In this document: piece after piece, positions 1-5,106 of the stretch
How the letters are laid out: the number at the start of each line of letters is the position of its first letter
How positions within the stretch are numbered: position 1 is the stretch's first letter
NCBI GenBank assembly: GCA_964464635.1
Contig: CAYXGT010000102.1
Span: 1 to 8,843 of the forward strand
Direction: 5' to 3'
Origin: CAYLMG01 sp964464635
GTDB lineage: Bacteria > Planctomycetota > Phycisphaerae > Sedimentisphaerales > Anaerobacaceae
DNA: 8,843 bases
The notes under the pieces: generated by a model
What the model was told of the DNA's origin: nothing
The model's database searches: none
Seen by the model: the letters and a program-made list of their open reading frames with translations, nothing else
Translations under genes and position numbers: made by a program

Positions 1-306
1 TGTCCCGAGCTTATCGCTGACGTTATTTCCGAACAGATATAAGAAAAACATATTAAAGCCGATATGCAAAAAACCACCATGCAGAAACGCATAAGTAATA
101 AACTGATACCAAGCCGAACCGGAAGGATAAAGCATATACTGCTCAGCCCATTGACGGATTGGCTCTCTGAAACGATAACCATCGATTATACGGATATGCG
201 GACTGTATGTAATAGCAAAAATGACAATGTTCGCAAGTATAAGTGCGTAATTAGCATAAGGCGTTCTTCTCGGCCATATATTTGTCCGTATCGGCAATAT
301 AAACAT
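1..306 (-). CDS. Rhomboid family intramembrane serine protease, N-terminal part (cut by window edge)
   Basis: Reading leftwards from the ATG at 306-304 gives 102 codons with no stop, running off the window. Residues 17-34 form a first membrane segment. Residues 74-93 hold the hallmark of the second core rhomboid helix: H76-G-G-F-L-H81-I-G-F-N85-M, then 'YLFGNNV'. In the family, His and Asn at these positions line the active site and oxyanion hole. The catalytic Ser (GxSG) and the last His would lie beyond the window and cannot be checked. The start is well placed: the codon two before ATG is an in-frame stop, so no longer start exists, and an AGGA lies about ten bases upstream. The protein should sit in the inner membrane and cleave membrane-spanning substrates, which are unknown. 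The gene is divergent from thiC. An inactive rhomboid-like pseudoprotease cannot be excluded without the serine. Confidence 0.88.
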   Translation of the reverse strand, partial: MFILPIRTNIWPRRTPYANYALILANIVIFAITYSPHIRIIDGYRFREPIRQWAEQYMLYPSGSAWYQFITYAFLHGGFLHIGFNMFFLYLFGNNVSDKLGT

Positions 307-344
307 AACTCATATATCCTGCTCAATTTACAAAAAGTTGGTGC

Positions 345-373
345 ATTTTAATATCAAAATCGCCTCATTACAA
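345..373 (-). promoter_or_regulatory. Possible promoter of the rhomboid gene
   Basis: On the minus strand, TTGTAA (373-368) and TAAAAT (350-345) are separated by 17 bases. They match the sigma70 consensus at 4 and 5 of 6 positions and lie about 40 bases upstream of the rhomboid start. The region is AT-rich, so a chance match is possible. Confidence 0.35.
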
Positions 374-452
374 GTTATAAAGCTGGTTTTCCGCAGAAAG
401 AAATGACATCTTCACGACAAACCATCGCTAAATCAATTGTCCTTATTTTTAT

Positions 453-480
453 TTGACTGTTATGACTTTCGATATATAAT
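453..480 (+). promoter_or_regulatory. Sigma70-type promoter of the thiC transcript
   Basis: TTGACT (453-458) and a perfect TATAAT (475-480) are separated by 16 bases. Transcription would begin near 487, just before the aptamer's P1 stem at 491, as expected for a riboswitch that starts almost at the 5' end of its RNA. The -35 box differs from consensus in the last base only, so the promoter should be strong. Control would then fall mainly on the RNA. Confidence 0.75.
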
Positions 481-490
481 AAATTTTGTT

Positions 491-615
491 CACTTAGGGG
501 TGGTTCGGCACAAAACCGGCTTGAGACTGATTTGTGCGGAATCTGAGATGAAACCCTTTGAACCTGATCAGGACAGTCCGCCTGAAATCGGCTGATATGC
601 CTGCGTAGGAAAGTG
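491..615 (+). ncRNA. TPP riboswitch aptamer (THI element) controlling thiC
   Basis: The conserved cores of the TPP aptamer are present in order: GGGGTG (497-502), CTGAGA (543-548), ACCC (553-556), GAACCTGATC (560-569) and GCGTAGGAAAG (603-613). Stem P1 is CACTT (491-495) with AAGTG (611-615). P2 is the GGG/CCC pairing of 497-500 with 554-556. P3 is elongated: TTC 504-506 pairs with GAA 539-541, and GCACAAA 508-514 pairs perfectly with TTTGTGC 531-537. P4 is CCT/AGG, and P5 is CAGG (569-572) with CCTG (600-603). The P5 loop is unusual, at 27 bases instead of about six, and itself folds into a hairpin. The element binds thiamine pyrophosphate, and it stands directly before thiC, a classic target. 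The downstream terminator indicates control by transcription attenuation. Confidence 0.95.
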
Positions 616-656
616 ATTGTACTAAAAATTTTAAGACATCGATTCGAATCGCTTCC
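608..656 (+). promoter_or_regulatory. Putative antiterminator pairing of the TPP riboswitch
   Basis: GGAAAGTGATT (608-618) can pair with AATCGCTTCC (647-656): about ten pairs including one U-G wobble, with a single bulged A. The left arm includes the 3' strand of P1 (611-615) and the conserved GGAAAG of the aptamer. The right arm is the 5' arm of the downstream terminator. The two structures are therefore mutually exclusive. With ligand, P1 forms and the terminator folds; without ligand, this pairing would block the terminator. Read from the sequence by eye; folding energies were not computed. Confidence 0.6.
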
Positions 657-679
657 CGCAGGAGCGATTTTTTTGTTTT
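647..679 (+). terminator. Intrinsic terminator between the TPP aptamer and thiC
   Basis: The arms AATCGCTTC (647-655) and GGAGCGATT (661-669) form a nine-pair stem including one G-U. It closes a five-base loop and is followed by TTTTTTTGTTTT from 668 on. It lies after the aptamer and 17 bases before the thiC start. This is the expected place for a riboswitch terminator that stops transcription when thiamine pyrophosphate is plentiful. Confidence 0.85.
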
Positions 680-696
680 AAGAGCGAGTAATCAAA

Positions 697-2019
697 ATGA
701 CAACACAAATACAAGCTGCAAAAACGGGTAATATTACCGAACAAATGAGATTTGTTGCCGAAACCGAAGGCCTTGGTGCTGAATTCGTCGCCGGGCAGGT
801 AGCTGCAGGCAAAATGGTAATACCTGCAAACAAACTGCATATAAAGAGCAATCTTCGACCGATAGGTATCGGCCGGGCAGTAACGACCAAAGTAAATGCA
901 AATATCGGCACCAGCAGCGCAGGTTCATCAATAGAAGCTGAAATAGAGAAGATGCGGGTAGCTCTTGAAGTCGGCGCTGATACTGTTATGGATTTAAGTA
1001 CCGGCGGCAACCTCGACGAAACCCGCCGGACACTTTTATCGCAGTGCCCGGTACCTTTCGGAACGGTGCCGATTTATCAGGTCATCGAGTCAAGAACGGT
1101 AGAAGAAATCGACGGCAAAACAATTCTCGAAACAATAGAAAAACAGGCTAAACAGGGTGTCGATTTTTTCACTATTCACGCCGGTGTTCTCAAAGAATAC
1201 CTGCCGCTTCTTAAAGACAGAGTTGCCGGAATTGTCAGCCGGGGCGGAGCACTGCTGGCCAAGTGGATGATTTATCATAACATGCAAAATCCTATGTACG
1301 AGATGTTCGATGATTTGTGCGACATAATGGCAGAATACGATGTGTGCTTTTCACTCGGTGACGGTCTGCGGCCCGGTGCCATTGCAGACGCAACCGACAA
1401 GGCCCAGCTCGCGGAGCTGAAAACACTCGGCGAGCTTGTTTTGAGAGCTCAGGAAAAAGGCTGTCAGGTTATGGTCGAAGGCCCGGGACATATTCCCTTT
1501 GACCAGATACAGTACAATATGGAAATTGAGCAAAAGCTATGTCACGGTGCACCCTTCTATGTTCTCGGCCCGGTGGTAACCGATATCGCCCCAGGATACG
1601 ACCATATAACCTCGGCAATCGGCGGGACGGCTGCCGCCTTTTACGGCGCTTCTTTTTTATGCTATGTCACCCCGCGCGAACACCTCGGGCTGCCCAACGC
1701 AGATGATGTACGAACAGGCGTCGTCGCGGCAAAAATCGCAGCCCATGCAGCAGACATCGCCCGGGGACTGAAAGGCTCTGCCGAAAGGGATAAAAACCTG
1801 AGTATCGCACGAAGCAACCTCGACTGGCAAAAACATCTGGCTGAATCACTCGATTCGGCTACTGCGGAGCGTATGTACCATGAGGCCTGCGAAAGGGCAA
1901 CCGACAAGAAGGTTACAATCGCCGATTATTGCACTATGTGCGGCCAGCAGTGGTGCAGCCTCAGAATCAATAAGCAAATCCGGGAATTTGTGAAGAATAA
2001 ATCAACCTCTCAGGCCTGA
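697..2019 (+). CDS. thiC: Phosphomethylpyrimidine (HMP-P) synthase ThiC
   Basis: A 440-residue radical-SAM enzyme that rearranges aminoimidazole ribotide into 4-amino-5-hydroxymethyl-2-methylpyrimidine phosphate, the pyrimidine half of thiamine. It acts in the cytoplasm. Recognisable ThiC segments include 'NANIGTSS' and 'DLSTGG' in the first quarter, 'GVDFFTIHAG', 'SLGDGLRPG', 'MVEGPGHIPFDQI' and 'LGPVVTDIAPGYDHI' in the core. Near the C-terminus is the 4Fe-4S motif C412-x2-C415-x4-C420, the order peculiar to ThiC. The length fits the short form (about 430 residues), which lacks the N-terminal extension of the E. coli enzyme (about 630). The ATG at 697 begins a sequence that aligns well with the short family; the ribosome site is weak (GAGCGAG, about 7 bases upstream). 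The gene stands alone, without other thi genes in the window, and is controlled by the riboswitch and terminator ahead of it. Confidence 0.97.
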   Translation: MTTQIQAAKTGNITEQMRFVAETEGLGAEFVAGQVAAGKMVIPANKLHIKSNLRPIGIGRAVTTKVNANIGTSSAGSSIEAEIEKMRVALEVGADTVMDLSTGGNLDETRRTLLSQCPVPFGTVPIYQVIESRTVEEIDGKTILETIEKQAKQGVDFFTIHAGVLKEYLPLLKDRVAGIVSRGGALLAKWMIYHNMQNPMYEMFDDLCDIMAEYDVCFSLGDGLRPGAIADATDKAQLAELKTLGELVLRAQEKGCQVMVEGPGHIPFDQIQYNMEIEQKLCHGAPFYVLGPVVTDIAPGYDHITSAIGGTAAAFYGASFLCYVTPREHLGLPNADDVRTGVVAAKIAAHAADIARGLKGSAERDKNLSIARSNLDWQKHLAESLDSATAERMYHEACERATDKKVTIADYCTMCGQQWCSLRINKQIREFVKNKSTSQA

Positions 2020-2020
2020 G
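2009..2020. repeat. Perfect 12-bp palindrome at the thiC/lptG convergent junction
   Basis: CTCAGGCCTGAG covers the last codons of thiC, its stop and the single base separating it from the opposing gene's stop. As RNA it gives only a four-pair stem with a GGCC loop, and no T-tract follows on either side, so it is not a standard terminator. A palindrome of this size is expected about twice by chance in a window this long. Confidence 0.3.
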
Positions 2021-3118
2021 TTAAGTCTTCATTGAGTCCAGCTCGATAAAGGCGACGGGAACAAAGATAAAGACCGGCAGCCATACCCAGAACTCCGGTA
2101 TTATCATCTTAAAAAAGACCTCCGTTGCGAGCAGCTTACATATAAAAGTTGTTATATAACAGGCAGAAGTGACCCCAAAGCTTATCATAACAGCCGCCTT
2201 CATTGTCTTCGGGTCACGACAGATAAGAATGGGCAGGCTTACCATAAGCATTACCAGATTGATAACGGGGTCGGTGATATGAGAATGCATTTGGGCATAG
2301 AGCTGGGCCTGGTCCTTTAGTTTCTTTCCCTGTTCCGCAAGGGTATGCAGCTGCCAGAAGCTCAGCAGAGATTTGTTTGCAGCCTTGCGCCTGATGGGAA
2401 TATCCCTCGGCGTAATATCGGTCTTGTAATATTTATAGGCCTCGGGCACGGACTGCGAGCCTCGTTTATTAAAAAATCCGTTACTTAAATCCCACTGTTT
2501 CGCTTTACTATCATAGACACCCTTTTCCGCCGATATCCAGCCCGTCACCTCCCAGATGCCCGGCCTCTGGGTTGATTTCCTCGGCAGGATTGTCGGATTA
2601 AACAAGGTCTGGCTTTTTACTTCGTACCTTTGCGAGAAGAGCAACGCATTATTGGCATCGCTGATAAATCTTACATCATAGGACTCTTCGCCCGCGATAT
2701 CGTCTTCGCTTCGAACGAGCTTACCAGCAAGAGGCGGTATTATTAATTCCTGGTCGATAACCAGAATGCCGGTGGCTATTAACGCAAGAACAATTATGGG
2801 AACAACCACACGTTTCAGACTGACCCCGGAAGCCATCACGGCAACCAGCTCCCTGCTGCGGACCATCTTGCCGAACGAAAATGCCGCTGCGACAACCGTT
2901 ATCATCCCCGCAAAATCCCTGAAATATAGTGATATCCGGATTCCATAAAAAATTAATATATTTTTAATGACAGCAAAGCTTCCAAGGCCTGCACGTTCCG
3001 TAAACTCATCAAGGTTAACGAATAACTCGATAATCACCCGCAGCCCGATAAGCACGAAAAAGGCAATGGCATAGCCTATTAAAAAATTCTTTGCGATGTA
3101 CTTATCTAATATTTTCAT
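2021..3118 (-). CDS. lptG: LptF/LptG family permease, LptG-like (YjgQ type)
   Basis: A 365-residue inner-membrane protein of the LptF/LptG family, the transmembrane part of the ABC exporter (with LptB and LptC) that pulls lipopolysaccharide out of the inner membrane and pushes it onto the periplasmic bridge. The N-terminus 'MKILDKYIAKNFLIGY' and 'LFVNLDEF' at about residue 32 are typical of LptG. Membrane segments lie near 12-33, 55-80 and 102-120. A periplasmic beta-rich domain of about 165 residues follows, then three more segments from about 286 to 358, beginning with the conserved 'DPVINLVMLMVSLPIL'. The length matches the family (about 360). It is the second gene of an operon, 49 bases after the upstream permease. 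Its ribosome site is poor (ACGGAA before the ATG at 3118), which may mean weak or partly coupled initiation. The LptG rather than LptF assignment rests on the N-terminal pattern and gene order. Confidence 0.88.
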   Translation of the reverse strand: MKILDKYIAKNFLIGYAIAFFVLIGLRVIIELFVNLDEFTERAGLGSFAVIKNILIFYGIRISLYFRDFAGMITVVAAAFSFGKMVRSRELVAVMASGVSLKRVVVPIIVLALIATGILVIDQELIIPPLAGKLVRSEDDIAGEESYDVRFISDANNALLFSQRYEVKSQTLFNPTILPRKSTQRPGIWEVTGWISAEKGVYDSKAKQWDLSNGFFNKRGSQSVPEAYKYYKTDITPRDIPIRRKAANKSLLSFWQLHTLAEQGKKLKDQAQLYAQMHSHITDPVINLVMLMVSLPILICRDPKTMKAAVMISFGVTSACYITTFICKLLATEVFFKMIIPEFWVWLPVFIFVPVAFIELDSMKT

Positions 3119-3167
3119 TCAGGTTCCGTCTCAACTATAGCATTTTTCAAAAACCTTTTTTACCGGC

Positions 3168-4778
3168 TCAGTGTTTCAGCAGCCAGCGATATATCACAGC
3201 AACCAGTAAAACCAGCAGAGCCGGGCCGGCCCATATCAAGGCCATGCCGGCCTGCGATTGCGAGCCGAGATTCTCGATAATGTTTTTGCCGCTTATTATA
3301 CAAACTATCAAAACCGCCGCAGGTATTGAGCTGGCACCGAACGCGCTGAGCAGATGCCCTCCTTTTTTAATGATACCCAGCCCTATACCAATCATAATCA
3401 GCGGTACACAGCCGATACCAAAAGACAGTCTCGAATTTATCTCAGCCGTTATTTGAACAGCGGTCTTTTGAATCTTATTCTGAAGTCTATCCTGCAATTG
3501 CATCAATTGCGGCCCGGGTTGTTGCTTGAGTGACTCTTCCATATAAGAGGCATTAACCGCTTCAAGAACAGAGCCCTTCTCGTCTGTTATTTTCGTTATC
3601 GAAGCCGGTATAATCAATCCTCGAATGACGATAGGCCGCCCTGCCGTGCCTCCCGAGCCGTCCGAGGTTCGCCAGCGAGCATTGTAAAAGGCGAATGTCA
3701 GGGTCAGTAAATCCTCCTCGCCCCTCGTATTCAATAGAGCCTTCGAGCACTGCAGGCTGCGCGCCGGAACCGTATCGGACAGGTCATCGTATTCCTCGGC
3801 GATGACCCTGCCCCCAAGCTCAATTTGCCTTTCATCTGTCACGGTACAGTTGTCGGCCGTGAATCTTATAATCCTCTCGCCGCTGTGCAGCGTATAGAAC
3901 TCGTCTTCCTTATTATTGATTTTTTGTGCGATATCATTTGCCAGAAGCTCGGTAGTAAACTGCGCATAAGCGGCATAAGCCAGCTTGGCAACAGGATTAA
4001 AAAGCATGTAATTGGCCTGGATTTGCTTTATTTTATCTATTTTCTTGAACTTTATGTCATCGCCCAGCAGAGGCGGAAACCCGTGTGTAAAACTCGAGCG
4101 CTCGTTGAAAAACGAATCCTCATTCGTATAGTCCACAATATACGTATTATACGCTGTTATCTGAACCTCGTTAAAACGTCTCTGCGGATTGAACTGCACG
4201 TAGGCGTCATCGCAGGTGATAATTCTATCCATTTTCGGGCCGTGCAGCTCCGTTATAACAACACCGGAAAGCAGCTTTTTCTTCGAGTCCACCAGGTCAG
4301 CATAAATCTGCCACCGGCCGTCCGGTGATTGATAATATCCTCTTCGCTGGATATTTCGAAATATTATCTTCTGTGCGTCAGCCTTGAGCGCTCTTTCTGC
4401 CCGCTGTACGAAAGCCGGCGTTACGTAAAAACTCAGAATTAAGTTTACAATCGCAATCATTATTGCGAGCGCCAACCCCGGATAAACAAGAGACGTCAGC
4501 CCTATACCGCTTGCCCTGCACGCATCGAGCTCATTATCGCTTGCAAATCTTCCGTAAACTAAAGAAGCGGCAAACAAAGCCGCCATCGGCATGACAAACG
4601 TCAGTGTGATGGGCAGAAAATAGCCTATTAAGTGAAATACCTGCTGAGGCCCCACGCCGTGCTCCTGGACAGGTCGCAAAATCATCCCCAGACTCAATAT
4701 CACCGTCAGAGCAAGGGCGGCAAAAACAAATACTCTGAATGCCTCGCGAAATATATATCTGTGCAAAGTAAAAATCAT
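3168..4778 (-). CDS. lptF: LptF/LptG family permease, LptF-like, with enlarged periplasmic domain
   Basis: A 536-residue protein of the same LPS-export permease family as the gene after it; the two would form the LptFG heterodimer. Membrane segments lie near 14-34, 48-74 and 97-119, then 453-470, 478-497 and 511-531. Between helices 2 and 3 is 'SDNELDACRASGIG' (80-93), the cytoplasmic coupling loop that contacts the LptB ATPase in LptF-type proteins. 'AEINSRLSFGIGCVPLIMIG' at 445-464 matches the family signature before helix 4. The periplasmic part spans about residues 120-444, roughly 325 residues, about twice the usual size, so the whole protein is some 170 residues longer than a typical LptF (about 365). 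No stop or frame break is seen and both membrane halves stay in frame, so this is an insertion or expansion rather than an error. The start ATG at 4778 is preceded by AAAGGAAC at a longish spacing. Confidence 0.88.
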   Translation of the reverse strand: MIFTLHRYIFREAFRVFVFAALALTVILSLGMILRPVQEHGVGPQQVFHLIGYFLPITLTFVMPMAALFAASLVYGRFASDNELDACRASGIGLTSLVYPGLALAIMIAIVNLILSFYVTPAFVQRAERALKADAQKIIFRNIQRRGYYQSPDGRWQIYADLVDSKKKLLSGVVITELHGPKMDRIITCDDAYVQFNPQRRFNEVQITAYNTYIVDYTNEDSFFNERSSFTHGFPPLLGDDIKFKKIDKIKQIQANYMLFNPVAKLAYAAYAQFTTELLANDIAQKINNKEDEFYTLHSGERIIRFTADNCTVTDERQIELGGRVIAEEYDDLSDTVPARSLQCSKALLNTRGEEDLLTLTFAFYNARWRTSDGSGGTAGRPIVIRGLIIPASITKITDEKGSVLEAVNASYMEESLKQQPGPQLMQLQDRLQNKIQKTAVQITAEINSRLSFGIGCVPLIMIGIGLGIIKKGGHLLSAFGASSIPAAVLIVCIISGKNIIENLGSQSQAGMALIWAGPALLVLLVAVIYRWLLKH

Positions 4779-4815
4779 TTTACAGAATCCGTTCCTTTAT
4801 ATATCAACCCGAAGA

Positions 4816-4844
4816 ATCTTAAAGTAATAAAATATAATTTGCAA
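4816..4844 (-). promoter_or_regulatory. Possible promoter of the lptF-lptG operon
   Basis: On the minus strand, TTGCAA (4844-4839) and TAAGAT (4821-4816) are spaced 17 bases apart, about 38 bases upstream of the lptF start. Each box matches the sigma70 consensus at 4 of 6 positions. The setting is AT-rich, so this is tentative. Confidence 0.35.
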
Positions 4845-4950
4845 TAAAATAATTCTCCCCCTCTGCCCAAGCTCTTTTTTAGCCGTCCTTTAGGACAAAT
4901 ATGCCCGTTTCACCAAAAGTCTAAAATTGATAAAATCTGCCAAAAAAATC

Positions 4951-4979
4951 TTGCAATTATCCTTATTTTGAATTATAAT
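4951..4979 (+). promoter_or_regulatory. Probable sigma70-type promoter of the S8 protease gene
   Basis: TTGCAA (4951-4956) and a perfect TATAAT (4974-4979) stand 17 bases apart. Transcription would start near 4986 and give a leader of about 120 bases before the ATG at 5107. That leader is long enough for post-transcriptional control, but I recognise no known riboswitch in it. Confidence 0.6.
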
Positions 4980-5094
4980 TGTAATTTACAGATTATCCGG
5001 AAATACGAGTAGGAGGATTTCTAAGCAGAAGTATAACTGCAGCTATTTAAATTCCCATAAATAAATATTAAAAATTCTTATAATAAGATATAGA

Positions 5095-5100
5095 AAGGAG
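5095..5100 (+). promoter_or_regulatory. Strong ribosome binding site of the S8 protease gene
   Basis: AAGGAG lies six bases before the ATG at 5107 and fixes this start. The downstream codons form a signal peptide, which supports the same choice. Confidence 0.85.
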
Positions 5101-5106
5101 ACAACA

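Larger units (their letters stand above)
4779..5106. other. Divergent intergenic region between lptF and the S8 protease gene
   Basis: This 328-base AT-rich stretch separates two divergent genes. It holds a candidate promoter for each direction (4816-4844 minus, 4951-4979 plus), a small inverted repeat GTCCT-TT-AGGAC at 4885-4896 between them, an isolated AGGAGG at 5011-5016 with no start codon after it, and the strong ribosome site of the protease gene at its right end. I see no open reading frame with a ribosome site, no tRNA and no terminator with a T-tract. Confidence 0.6.

Noticed and set aside
64..351. 95-codon open frame on the plus strand
   Set aside because: It lies opposite the rhomboid gene, whose minus-strand reading has clear family motifs. 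The plus-strand translation shows no recognisable domain and no ribosome site.
434..449. CAATTGTCCTTATTTT, nearly repeated at 4954-4969 (15 of 16), both near promoters
   Set aside because: About one such match is expected by chance in a window of this size, more in AT-rich DNA. The two copies sit differently relative to their promoters, so a shared operator is not supported.
640..651. CGATTCGAATCG, perfect 12-bp palindrome before the terminator
   Set aside because: As RNA it gives only a four-pair hairpin and overlaps the terminator arm. Palindromes of this length are expected about twice by chance here, and the 608-618 pairing is a better antiterminator.
3825..4328. 167-codon open frame antisense to lptF
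   Set aside because: The lptF frame on the minus strand is continuous and recognisable on both sides. The antisense product resembles nothing I know and has no good ribosome site.
5079..5084. TATAAT just before the protease ribosome site
   Set aside because: There is no credible -35 box at the right distance, and the leader would be only about 15-20 bases. The promoter at 4951-4979 is much better.
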